Origin: Candidatus Metaruminococcus caecorum
GTDB lineage: Bacteria > Bacillota > Clostridia > Oscillospirales > Ruminococcaceae
Assembly (NCBI GenBank): GCA_904420045.1
Contig: CAJFTY010000040.1
Location: 1 to 64,000, forward strand
Direction: 5' to 3'
DNA: 64,000 nucleotides
Shown here in pieces: positions 24,779-35,035 of this stretch; positions within the stretch are counted from its first letter, which is position 1, and each line of letters starts with the position of its first letter. Made by a program: the position numbers and the translations under genes. The notes beneath the pieces were generated by a model that made no database searches, was not told the origin of the DNA, and was given only the letters and a program-made list of their open reading frames with translations.

Positions 24779-25801
24779 CTATTCGGGAGAAAGCTCCTCC
24801 CGGTTTAGATCCAGCGTCACCCGGGTGCCGCGTCCCACCTGGGACTGAATTTCAATGTCGTGCCCCAGCCGGGAGGTGATCTGCCGGCACAAAAACAGCC
24901 CGATCCCGGTGGATTTTTTGTCCATGCGCCCGTTGTAGCCGGTAAAGCCCCGCTCGAAGATCCGGGGAATGTCCTCGGCTTTGATCCCGATTCCGGTGTC
25001 CTCGATCACCAGAGCACGGGGCTTATTCGGATGGGGGTACACCGCCACCGAACCGCCGGCGTCGGTGTATTTTAAGGCGTTGCTCAAAAGCTGCTCGATC
25101 ACAAAGGACAGCCATTTTTCGTCCGTCAGGGCGGTGAGGGAAAACGGCTCCATTTGCAGGCGGATCTTTTTCTGAATAAACAAGATGGAGTATTTTTTCA
25201 CACACTGGGAGACTAAGGGGTACAAGGGGACTTCTTTGAGCAAAAGATCCGCCGACATGCTTTCCATCCGCAGGTAGTGGAGCACCATTTCCACATACTG
25301 TTCGATTTTAAACAGCTCCTGCTCCAGTTGCCCGGCGGAGGAGCGGGACTCAGTCTGCAACAGAAGCCGCATGGCGGCGATGGGCGTTTTGATCTGATGG
25401 GCCCACATGGTGTAATAGCTGAGCATGTCCGAAAACTGCCGGTCCTGCTTGGAGATCAGCGCGGTCTTGTCCTGATACAGGTGTTCCAGCAGTTCCCGGT
25501 AATCAAGCTCCGCCAGGCTCTGGGGTTCAGGGAGCTGTTCCAGCCCGTAGGCCACCGCCTGCCGCAGAAGGGACAGCTTCTGGTGCTTTTGGACGTACTG
25601 GTACAGGTCGTATGCCCCGAACACCGTCCCGGCGCACAGGCACAGCAGCGCGCCGTACAGCGCGGCCTCCCAGGGAAGGTTGTACAGCAGGTAGACCAAA
25701 AAGAACAGCAGGATAAACAGCCCGAAAGCCAGCAGAATTTTCAGCCGGTCTTTCAAATACCGCCCCACAAGCCAAAGGGAAGATTCCGGTTTTATGGACA
25801 C
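24779..25801 (-). CDS. Bce-type sensor histidine kinase
   Basis: A 340-residue intramembrane-sensing kinase. Two hydrophobic segments near the N-terminus enclose almost no extracellular loop, as in BceS-like kinases that sense through the transporter. The H-box is MWAHQIKTPIAAMR (His135 in this numbering), with HATPase motifs NALKYTDAG, VIEDTGIGI and STGIGLFLC. GTG 25801 has GGTGG 5 nt and AAAGGA 11 nt upstream; a TTG at 25837 in the same frame is the alternative start. It follows the regulator gene by 44 bp. Confidence 0.92.
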   Translation of the reverse strand: MSIKPESSLWLVGRYLKDRLKILLAFGLFILLFFLVYLLYNLPWEAALYGALLCLCAGTVFGAYDLYQYVQKHQKLSLLRQAVAYGLEQLPEPQSLAELDYRELLEHLYQDKTALISKQDRQFSDMLSYYTMWAHQIKTPIAAMRLLLQTESRSSAGQLEQELFKIEQYVEMVLHYLRMESMSADLLLKEVPLYPLVSQCVKKYSILFIQKKIRLQMEPFSLTALTDEKWLSFVIEQLLSNALKYTDAGGSVAVYPHPNKPRALVIEDTGIGIKAEDIPRIFERGFTGYNGRMDKKSTGIGLFLCRQITSRLGHDIEIQSQVGRGTRVTLDLNREELSPE

Positions 25802-25845
25802 ATTGTCCACCGTCCTTTCAAAAAGATGTTTGGGCAAAGGAACGG

Positions 25846-26520
25846 TTAATCCCCCACCCGGTATCCCACGCCTTTTTGGGTCAGGATAAAGTCACTAAGC
25901 CCCGCTTCCTCCAGCTTGCGACGCAGACGGGTGACGTTGACGGTCAGGGTATTGTCGTCGATAAAGCTTTCGCTTTCCCACAGCTGCTTCATAATCCCGT
26001 CCCGGGACACGGCCTTTCCCTTGTTTTCCAGCAAAACGTGCAGAATTTTAAACTCGTTTTTGGTCAGGTCGATCTTGCAGCCCTGATAGGTCAGCGTGGC
26101 GTCGCCCAGGTTTAAAATGGCGCCCCGGTGCTCCAATAGGGGAACCTGCCCCTGAAAGGAGTACGCCCGCCGGAGCATGGCCTGCACTTTGGCGGTGACC
26201 ACTTCCAAGTCAAAGGGCTTTGGAATAAAATCGTCCCCACCCATATTGATGGCCATAATCAGGTTCATGTTGTCGCTGGCCGAGGACAAAAACACGATGG
26301 GAACCTTTGACAGCTTGCGGATTTCCCCGCACCAATAATAGCCGCTGTAAAAGGGCAGGGTGATGTCCATGAGCACCAGCTGGGGCTGGAATCGGGCGAA
26401 ATGCTCCAGCACCGCGCCAAAGTCGGTGACGTGCTCCGCCTGCATGCCCCACTTGGACAGATGCTGTTCTAAAATTTCCGCAATGGTCAGGTCGTCCTCC
26501 ACGATCAGGATTTTAAACAT
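25846..26520 (-). CDS. Bce-type response regulator (OmpR family)
   Basis: A 224-residue regulator. The receiver domain has acidic residues in IVEDD (9-10), phosphoacceptor Asp52 (VLMDITLPFYSGYYWC) and Lys in FIPKPFD. The C-terminal winged helix (about 125-222) ends in VTRLRRKLEEAGLSDFI and GVGYRVGD. It pairs with the kinase downstream and probably binds the box at 24759. GGAGGCGCC precedes the start. Confidence 0.95.
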   Translation of the reverse strand: MFKILIVEDDLTIAEILEQHLSKWGMQAEHVTDFGAVLEHFARFQPQLVLMDITLPFYSGYYWCGEIRKLSKVPIVFLSSASDNMNLIMAINMGGDDFIPKPFDLEVVTAKVQAMLRRAYSFQGQVPLLEHRGAILNLGDATLTYQGCKIDLTKNEFKILHVLLENKGKAVSRDGIMKQLWESESFIDDNTLTVNVTRLRRKLEEAGLSDFILTQKGVGYRVGD

Positions 26521-26763
26521 AGGCGCCTCCTACCCCCAAAAACAGGGAACTTGAACCGTTGTGAATTTCCACCTGTCCAGTATAGCACAAATTGCCACAG
26601 GTTCACATGATTTTTCGTGAAATCGCCTGAAAAAGCCTGGAGAATTTCTACAGGCTGGATTTGCCCAAACGTATTGTTTTCCAGGTGGGAAAGAAGTAAA
26701 ATGAAACAAACTTGAAAAAGTATTCCATCTGAATGGATTGTGCAAACAAAGGAGGATCCATCC

Positions 26764-29700
26764 ATGCTTTACAAAAAGAACAAGTCCGACGAATTGGACA
26801 AATCGCTGTTTCAAAACCCTACGGCGGAATACCGCGGCGCTCCGTTTTGGTCCTGGAACACCAAGCTCGATCAAAAAGAGCTGGACCGCCAGTTGATCTG
26901 CTTAAAGGAAATGGGATTTGGCGGCGCTCATCTTCATCCCCGGACGGGTCTGGAAACCCCGTATTTAAGCGAGGAGTTTATGAGCTACATCAAAGGCTGT
27001 CTTGACAAGGCAAAACAGGAGGATATGCAGGTTTACCTGTACGACGAGGACCGGTGGCCCTCCGGCTTTGCAGGAGGACTGGTGACCAAGGACGTGCAGT
27101 ATAGAGCCCAGTATCTGCTGTTTACTCCCCAGCCTTACCAGGAGGATGAAATCATCACCGCGAAGGCGGACTCCTGCGCCCGGGCCTCCCGGGCCAAGAA
27201 CGGCAAGCTTTTGGCGGTATACGATGTGGTGCTGGACGAAAACGGCTGCCTTGCCTCCTGCCGGAAAACCGATGGGACGGAGAAGCCCGAAGGAGAGCTG
27301 TGGTATGCCTATCTGGAGCGGGCGCAGCCCAACACCTGGCACAACAACCAGACCTATGTGAACACCTTGGACAAAGCGGCCATGGACCGTTTTTTAGAGG
27401 TGACCCACGAGAACTATTATAAGCACATCGGGGAGGAATTCGGCAAGGCGGTTCCCACCATCTTCACCGACGAGCCTCAGTTTTCCCACAAGACCATGCT
27501 GGAGTTCCCAAAAGAGAAGCGGGATGTGATCCTGCCCTGGACGGAGGACTTTGCCGATACCTACAAAGCCATGTATGGGGAGGATATCCTGGCAAACCTG
27601 CCCGAGCTGATCTGGGAAAAACCGGATAAGGCGGTATCCACCATCCGGTATCACTACCACGACCATATCACCGAGCGGTTTACCCAGGCGTTTGCCGACA
27701 ACATCGGCGCATGGTGCCGGGAGCACGGCATCGCCCTGACCGGCCACATGATGGAGGAACCCACCCTGCGCAGCCAGACCGCCGCCCTGGGCGAGGCCAT
27801 GCGCGCCTACCGAGGGTTTGAGCTCCCCGGCATCGACATGCTGTGTGACAGCTATGAGTACACCACCGCCAAACAGGCCCAGTCCGCCTCTCACCAGTTT
27901 GGACGGGAGGGCGTGATGAGCGAGCTATACGGCGTCACCAGCTGGAGCTTCGACTTCAGACGGCACAAATTGCAGGGCGACTGGCAGGCGGCCTTGGGCG
28001 TCACCCTGCGGGTGCCTCACCTGTCCTGGGTGTCCATGAAGGGCGAGGCCAAACGGGACTACCCGGCCAGCATCAACTACCAGTCCCCCTGGTACAAGGA
28101 ATACAAGCAGGTGGAGGATCACTTTGCCCGGGTGAACACCGCCATGACCCGTGGAAAAGCCAAGGTGCGGGTGGGCGTCGTGCACCCCATCGAGAGCTAC
28201 TGGCTCCACTGGGGCCCCAACTCCCAGACGGGAATGCTGCGGGATCAGATGGACGAACGGTTCCAGGGCGTGACCCAGTGGCTGCTGTTTGGCGGCTACG
28301 ACTTTGACTATATCGACGAATCCCTGCTGCCCAGCCTGTGCGAAAAGGCGGGAAATCCCATCCAGGTGGGTAAAATGGCCTACGACGTAGTGGTGGTCCC
28401 CGGGTGCGAAACCCTGCGCGCCACCACAGTAGAACGGCTTCGCGACTTTGAAAAAGCGGGCGGCACGGTGATTGTCATGGGCGAAGCCCCTTCCTTGGTA
28501 GACGCGATCCCCAGCGAGGAGGGCAAAAAGCTCGCGGAAAACGCCCGGCAAATCCCCTTTGAACGGGTGGCCCTCATCGAGGCGCTGGAGCCCTTCCGCA
28601 CGGTGCGGCTGGAAAACTTCGGCGGAAGCCTTATGGGGCATCTGCTATATCAGCTTCGGGAGGACAACGACTGCCAGTGGCTGTTTGTGGCCGCCGGCCG
28701 CCCCATGGGCAACCCCGACTTTGTGCGCCGGGACGGCGTGCGGATCATTCTGGACGGAACCTATCAGGTGGAGGAATACGACACCATGACCGGCGAGGTC
28801 AGGCCCCTTTCCGCCGTCTGGGAAAAAGGGAAAACCAAGGTGGAGCGTATCTTCCACAACCAGGACAGCCTGCTTCTAAAGCTCACGCCCGCCGCCGCGC
28901 AGGCTGCGGCACCGTCCAAGGTGTGCCGGCAGACCGGCGCCGCGCTGCGGATTCCCAACCGGATCCCCGTTACGCTCAGCGAACCCAACGTGCTGATGCT
29001 GGACCGGGCGGAATTTTCACTGGACGACAATCCCTATCTGCCCGCGGAGGAACTGCTTCGGGCGGACAATAAGCTCCGGGAGCAGCTTCACATCCCCATG
29101 CGGGTGGGGGAGGTTGCCCAGCCCTGGACCCTTCCGCCGGAGGAGATCACTCACCATGCCAATCTGCGGTTTGCAGTGGAAAGCGAGATCGACGTTCCTG
29201 TTTCCCTGGCTTTGGAGGAAGCGGACGCCGCGGTGGTGCGGTTAAACGGCAACAAAATCACCGCGAAGCCCAACGGCTACTACACCGACAAGTGCATCGG
29301 TGTAATCGAACTGGGCGTTCTCCCCAAGGGGAGCAACGTGCTGGAAGTGTCGATTCCCTTTGCCAACCGGATCGGTCTGGAGTGGTGCTATCTGCTGGGT
29401 GACTTCGGCGTGCGTGTGGAAGGCGCCCGCGGCGTGATTACCGCGCCTGTTCGGGAGCTAAGCTTTGGGGATATCGTTCCCCAGGGACTGCCGTTCTACG
29501 GCGGGAACATCACCTATCACCTGCCGGTATCGGTGGGGGAAAAGGGCGCCAGAATTCACCTGCCCCACTATCGGGGAGCCTTGGTGGCGGTGGAAAAAGA
29601 CGGCGTCCGGCTGGGCGAGCTGACCTTTGCACCCTACGATCTGGACGTTCCCCAAACGGAGACGTTGGACCTTGTTCTGTTCGGAAACCGGGTGAACACC

Positions 29701-29844
29701 TTCGGAGCGGTGCACATGGTGGGCGACGGCGACCGGTTCCTGCATCCGGGCTGCTGGCGTTCCAGCGGTGACGGCTGGTCGGAGGAATACGTCCTGCAGC
29801 AGGTGGGAATTCTTTCCTCTCCGGAGATCTTGCCCTACGAATAA
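26764..29844 (+). CDS. GH106-like glycoside hydrolase (putative rhamnosidase), long form
   Basis: A 1026-residue protein without a signal peptide. The N-terminal barrel has APFWSWNTKLDQKELDRQL, GFGGAHLHPRTGLETPYLS and YLYDEDRWPSGFAGG, the characteristic DEDRWPSG motif of GH106-like enzymes. FTDEPQFSH and LTGHMMEEPT carry acidic residues that may be catalytic. Beta-sandwich domains follow; the last about 180 residues look like a carbohydrate-binding jelly roll. Rhamnosidase specificity is inferred from the family. It is a paralogue of the gene at 1322 but clearly longer. ATG 26764 follows AAAGGAGG. Monocistronic, divergent from the Bce regulator. Confidence 0.75.
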   Translation: MLYKKNKSDELDKSLFQNPTAEYRGAPFWSWNTKLDQKELDRQLICLKEMGFGGAHLHPRTGLETPYLSEEFMSYIKGCLDKAKQEDMQVYLYDEDRWPSGFAGGLVTKDVQYRAQYLLFTPQPYQEDEIITAKADSCARASRAKNGKLLAVYDVVLDENGCLASCRKTDGTEKPEGELWYAYLERAQPNTWHNNQTYVNTLDKAAMDRFLEVTHENYYKHIGEEFGKAVPTIFTDEPQFSHKTMLEFPKEKRDVILPWTEDFADTYKAMYGEDILANLPELIWEKPDKAVSTIRYHYHDHITERFTQAFADNIGAWCREHGIALTGHMMEEPTLRSQTAALGEAMRAYRGFELPGIDMLCDSYEYTTAKQAQSASHQFGREGVMSELYGVTSWSFDFRRHKLQGDWQAALGVTLRVPHLSWVSMKGEAKRDYPASINYQSPWYKEYKQVEDHFARVNTAMTRGKAKVRVGVVHPIESYWLHWGPNSQTGMLRDQMDERFQGVTQWLLFGGYDFDYIDESLLPSLCEKAGNPIQVGKMAYDVVVVPGCETLRATTVERLRDFEKAGGTVIVMGEAPSLVDAIPSEEGKKLAENARQIPFERVALIEALEPFRTVRLENFGGSLMGHLLYQLREDNDCQWLFVAAGRPMGNPDFVRRDGVRIILDGTYQVEEYDTMTGEVRPLSAVWEKGKTKVERIFHNQDSLLLKLTPAAAQAAAPSKVCRQTGAALRIPNRIPVTLSEPNVLMLDRAEFSLDDNPYLPAEELLRADNKLREQLHIPMRVGEVAQPWTLPPEEITHHANLRFAVESEIDVPVSLALEEADAAVVRLNGNKITAKPNGYYTDKCIGVIELGVLPKGSNVLEVSIPFANRIGLEWCYLLGDFGVRVEGARGVITAPVRELSFGDIVPQGLPFYGGNITYHLPVSVGEKGARIHLPHYRGALVAVEKDGVRLGELTFAPYDLDVPQTETLDLVLFGNRVNTFGAVHMVGDGDRFLHPGCWRSSGDGWSEEYVLQQVGILSSPEILPYE

Positions 29845-29859
29845 ATTTGATTGATTTCT

Positions 29860-29917
29860 GCGCCCGTCCTCTTAAAAAAGCGCGGCTTTGCGCCGCTCCG
29901 GGGGACGGGCGCTGTTA
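29860..29917 (+). terminator. Terminator of GH106-like gene
   Basis: Outer stem GCGCCCGTCC / GGACGGGCGC enclosing a second hairpin (GCGGC-TTTGC-GCCGC), followed by TGTTATTT. The rest of the 29918-30021 spacer shows nothing recognisable. Confidence 0.75.
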
Positions 29918-30021
29918 TTTGCAACCGTGTGTAGACACCTCAAAGGCCTCGGTGCGCATTGAAGCTCACCGGAACGTGAGTAAAAGCAGTTGGATGACAG
30001 CATTATTTTCATAAAAAATCT

Positions 30022-30049
30022 TTGACAAATACTCGAATTATGGTACAAT
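30022..30049 (+). promoter_or_regulatory. Promoter of minD-mgsA
   Basis: TTGACA (30022-30027), 16-bp spacer, TACAAT (30044-30049) with an extended -10 TGG in front. Confidence 0.8.
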
Positions 30050-30136
30050 AAAAATATGAGTGCGTAAACATGCAGCAAAAGGAAAATCGCCCGGGTTTTC
30101 TCCTTCATTGGAGGCTTCGGCGATGTGGTGAGATTC

Positions 30137-30871
30137 ATGGCACAGGTAATCGCGGTTACATCCGGAAAAGGCGGAGCTGGAAAATCCTCCATGTGTGTGG
30201 GAATCGGCACTGCGCTGGCACGGGCTGGAAACAGCGTGCTGATCATCGAGCTGGACTGCGGCTTGCGGGGATTGGATCTGATGCTGGGCTCCCAGGATGA
30301 AATCGTATACGATCTGGGCGATCTTTTATCCGGTGGCTGCGAGGTGGAACAGGCGATTACAGTAAGCGGCGTGCATGAACGTTTGGCATTGATCGCTGCT
30401 CCCGCATCCCATCATCTCGCGTTTCAGATTGGGGATCTTGAACTGCTGTGCGCAGGATTAAAAAAAGGTTTTGATGTTGTGCTGCTGGATTTACCGGCGG
30501 GATTAGGCTTAAGCGCGGGGCTGACCGGAAGGCTGGCGGACCGGCTTTTGGTGGTGGCGACCCCAGATCCCGTCTGCATTCGGGACGGCGGCAGGCTTGT
30601 TTCCCTTTTGTCTGGAGAGGGGCCGGAAAAGCGGCACCTGCTGATTAACCGGGCCAGCTACAAGGGCATGAAAAAGGGCTTGGTACGGGATCTGGACGAC
30701 GTGATCGACGGGGTCGGGCTTCCGTTGATCGGCGTGATTCCCGACGATGAAGCGATCACCCTGTGTTTTGGAAACGGAAAGCCTTTGCCGCCGGATTCTC
30801 TTCCCGCTGCGGCATTTCGCAACATTGCGGCCCGGCTGATGGGTGAGTACCGCCCTTTGGCGGTGCAGTAG
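30137..30871 (+). CDS. minD: MinD-like septum-site ATPase
   Basis: A 244-residue deviant-Walker ATPase. VTSGKGGAGKSS is the signature KGGxGKS, ELDCGLRGLDLMLGS matches the MinD switch region, LLDLPAGLG is Walker B, and the C-terminal AAAFRNIAARLMGEY could be the membrane-targeting helix. It would position division or another polar process at the membrane. No minC or minE is nearby. ATG 30137 (MAQVI...) fits the family and has GGTGAG just upstream; GTG 30125, with GGAGG 10 nt upstream, is a real alternative that adds four residues. It is co-transcribed with mgsA. Confidence 0.85.
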   Translation: MAQVIAVTSGKGGAGKSSMCVGIGTALARAGNSVLIIELDCGLRGLDLMLGSQDEIVYDLGDLLSGGCEVEQAITVSGVHERLALIAAPASHHLAFQIGDLELLCAGLKKGFDVVLLDLPAGLGLSAGLTGRLADRLLVVATPDPVCIRDGGRLVSLLSGEGPEKRHLLINRASYKGMKKGLVRDLDDVIDGVGLPLIGVIPDDEAITLCFGNGKPLPPDSLPAAAFRNIAARLMGEYRPLAVQ

Positions 30872-30925
30872 GCGTTTTCAAAGACGTTTGGAACATCTTG
30901 AAGAAAAAGAAGGAGGTCGGTTGCA

Positions 30926-31330
30926 TTGAATATTGCAATTATCGCACACGACTCAAAAAAAGAACTGATGGTACAGTTCTGCATTGCCTACTGCGGCATT
31001 CTGAGCAGACATAACATTTGCGCCACCGGAACCACCGGAAAGCTGGTTTCAGAGGCAACAGGCCTGAACATCCAGCGCTTTTTAAGCGGTTCCCAGGGGG
31101 GCGACCAGCAGATTGCGGCGCGGATTGCCTGCAACGAAATCGACATGCTGTTGTTCTTCCGGGATCCCTTGAATCCCAAGCCCCACGAACCCAACGAGAT
31201 GAATCTGCTTCGGCTGTGTGACGTGCACAGCATTCCGTTGGCCACCAACATCGCCACGGCGGAGGTTTTGATCCTCGGCCTGGAGCGCGGCGATTTGGAC
31301 TGGCGCACCATTGTCAACCCTGGATTTTAA
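30926..31330 (+). CDS. mgsA: Methylglyoxal synthase
   Basis: A 134-residue enzyme converting dihydroxyacetone phosphate to methylglyoxal and phosphate. [11 protein letters not shown] at the N-terminus, CATGTTGKL near residue 32, [14 protein letters not shown] (the catalytic GDQQI region, near 62) and [14 protein letters not shown] are diagnostic. It starts at TTG 30926, with AAGGAGG 9 nt upstream. Near-neighbour minD suggests the Clostridial min/mgsA gene order with minC and minE lost or moved. Confidence 0.95.
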   Translation: MNIAIIAHDSKKELMVQFCIAYCGILSRHNICATGTTGKLVSEATGLNIQRFLSGSQGGDQQIAARIACNEIDMLLFFRDPLNPKPHEPNEMNLLRLCDVHSIPLATNIATAEVLILGLERGDLDWRTIVNPGF

Positions 31331-31344
31331 TAGCGTTGTTTGCT

Positions 31345-31586
31345 GTGATGAGGACAGAGTACACCCAGCCACCCCCAACAGAGAGGGCTGCGCCTGCTGA
31401 AAGCGGCCCGGGTGACCGGTTGGGCGGAAGACAGCCTCGGAGCGTTCCGTGCAAAACGCGGACGTATCCCCTGCGTTAAAGGGAACAAAAGCGGCGGAGC
31501 TTCCGCCGGAACTAGGGTGGCACCACGTGAACACAGGCTTCACGTCCCTTGGTAAGACTGCGCTTACCGGGACGGGGAGCTTTTTT
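31345..31586 (+). promoter_or_regulatory. T-box leader of hisS-aspS (Asp specifier)
   Basis: A tRNA-sensing transcription attenuator. Stem I: GAGG (31350-31353) pairs with CCTC (31435-31438). The specifier loop has the loop-E bases AGTA (31358-31361) and GAA (31427-31429), directly followed by GAC (31430-31432, Asp) and a conserved A. The T-box core AGGGTGGCACCACG starts at 31514; its TGGC bulge (31518-31521) fits tRNA ending GCCA, as tRNA-Asp at 11-87 does. The terminator hairpin CGTCCC...GGGACG with T run spans 31543-31586. Uncharged tRNA-Asp should cause read-through into hisS. Confidence 0.88.
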
Positions 31587-31632
31587 ATTTTTTATGTTTC
31601 AGGCTTTACAATCAGAAAGGATGTTGAAAAAG

Positions 31633-32985
31633 ATGGCAATACTCACCAAAGCTCCCCGGGGCACTCAGGATATTCTGCCTAAGGACAGCTTTCAGTGGCG
31701 TTTTCTGGAGACGGTGACCATGGAGACGGCGGCGCTGTTCGGATTTAAGGAAATCCGAACCCCCACCTTTGAGCACACCGAGCTGTTTTGCCGCTCGGTG
31801 GGGGACACCACCGACGTGGTCCAGAAGGAGATGTACACCTTCACCGACAAGGGCAACCGAAGCGTCACCTTAAAGCCCGAGGGAACCGCGGGTGCGGTGC
31901 GCGCCGCGGTGGAGCACTCCCTGCTGGCCGACGCGCTCCCTGTAAAGGTGAGTTATCTGACCAGCTGCTTCCGGTATGAAAAGCCGCAGGCCGGCCGTTT
32001 GCGGGAGTTCCACCAGTTCGGCGTGGAGATGCTGGGCAGCAAAAGCCCCTCCGCCGACGCCGAGGTCATCGGCCTTGCCAACGAGATCTTCTCGGTGTTA
32101 GGGGTCAAGCATCTGGCGCTGGAGCTTAACTCTATTGGGTGTCCCGAGTGCCGGCCCAAGTACCACAAGGCCCTCAAGGAGTACTTCGAAAGCCGCAAGG
32201 ACGAGCTGTGCGAAACCTGCCTGTCCCGGCTTGAGACCAATCCCATGCGGATTCTGGACTGCAAAAGCCCGGTGTGCTCCGCCATCGCCAAGGACGCCCC
32301 GGTGGTGCTGGACTTTATCTGCGACGAGTGCAAAGAGCATTTTGACGGCGTGAAGGCCCGGCTGGACAGCATGGGGATCGCCTATACCGTCAATCCCCGG
32401 ATTGTGCGGGGACTCGACTACTACACCAAGACGGTGTTTGAGTTCGTCACCTCCCAGATCGGCGCTCAGGGCACGGTCTGCGGCGGCGGCCGGTACGACG
32501 GTCTGGTGGAAGAACTGGGCGGCGCGAAAACCCCGGGCCTCGGCTTTGCCATGGGGCTGGAACGGCTGCTGCTACTGCTGGCAGCCCAGGAAAACGAGCT
32601 CCCCGCGCCCCGCCCCTGCGAGCTTTACATCGCCAGCATCGGAGATGCCGCCAACATCAAGGCGGGGGAGCTGTGCGCAAGGCTGCGATCCGAGGGCTTT
32701 TATGTGGAGTGCGACACCATGGAGCGCAGCGTCAAGGCGCAGATGAAATACGCCAACAAGATCGGCGCGAAGATGTCCATGGTGCTGGGGGATTCCGAGC
32801 TGGAATCCGGCAAAGCGGCCCTCAAGGATATGGACACCGGCGAGAGCGCAGAGGTCTCTCTGGGCGACGAGCTCACCCAAAGGCTGTATGACGCGGGCCT
32901 TGCCCGGGCCACCAGCGCGCTCACCGACCAGATTGGGGACGCGCAGCTTTTAACCCTGCTGGGGCAGGATCCTATAAGCGAGTAG
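31633..32985 (+). CDS. hisS: Histidine--tRNA ligase
   Basis: A 450-residue class II synthetase. Motif 1 region near residue 45, motif 2 TSCFRYEKPQAGRLREFHQF near 113, the HisRS peptide IVRGLDYYTKTVFEF near 258, motif 3 LGFAMGLERLLLLL near 300, and a C-terminal anticodon-binding domain (about 335-430). ATG 31633 (MAILTKAPRGTQ) follows AAAGGA; the open frame further upstream overlaps the T-box terminator. First gene of hisS-aspS. Confidence 0.97.
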   Translation: MAILTKAPRGTQDILPKDSFQWRFLETVTMETAALFGFKEIRTPTFEHTELFCRSVGDTTDVVQKEMYTFTDKGNRSVTLKPEGTAGAVRAAVEHSLLADALPVKVSYLTSCFRYEKPQAGRLREFHQFGVEMLGSKSPSADAEVIGLANEIFSVLGVKHLALELNSIGCPECRPKYHKALKEYFESRKDELCETCLSRLETNPMRILDCKSPVCSAIAKDAPVVLDFICDECKEHFDGVKARLDSMGIAYTVNPRIVRGLDYYTKTVFEFVTSQIGAQGTVCGGGRYDGLVEELGGAKTPGLGFAMGLERLLLLLAAQENELPAPRPCELYIASIGDAANIKAGELCARLRSEGFYVECDTMERSVKAQMKYANKIGAKMSMVLGDSELESGKAALKDMDTGESAEVSLGDELTQRLYDAGLARATSALTDQIGDAQLLTLLGQDPISE

Positions 32986-33068
32986 CATTGATTGGAATTC
33001 CAAAGGCTTTCCCTTTGAGATAAAACATGGAAAGCCGCGTAAACCATCCAGAAAGGAACGTGTAGAAT

Positions 33069-34853
<1,785 letters not shown>

Positions 34854-34857
34854 AGGA

Positions 34858-34897
34858 AGACAAACCAGGAGGCGCAGGCGCGTCTCCTGGTTTGTCT
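34858..34897 (+). terminator. Terminator of hisS-aspS
   Basis: A 14-bp perfect stem AGACAAACCAGGAG with a 12-nt loop; the T-rich descending arm (TGGTTTGTCT) supports termination. Confidence 0.75.
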
Positions 34898-34941
34898 GTG
34901 AAAGGCAGCCCGTTCTCTTTCGTAGATGGAAGGTTTTTGTA

Positions 34942-34970
34942 TTGTGCGAACGTTTGGGGTATGCTATAAT
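34942..34970 (+). promoter_or_regulatory. Promoter of dnaD-dnaC
   Basis: TTGTGC (34942-34947), 17-bp spacer, TATAAT (34965-34970), with an extended -10 TGC directly in front. Confidence 0.75.
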
Positions 34971-35035
34971 ATTTTGTATCAATTGTGCGAGAATCCTTTC
35001 TTTGAGTGGGACGAGCCGGAAAAGGAGGTGCGGGG

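Noticed and set aside
26694..26710. AGTAAAATGAAAC upstream of the second GH106-like gene resembles part of the AraC operator
   Set aside because: Only 13 of 30 positions can be aligned, with one mismatch, and the orientation to the gene is opposite to that in the two real copies; AT-rich spacers give such matches by chance.
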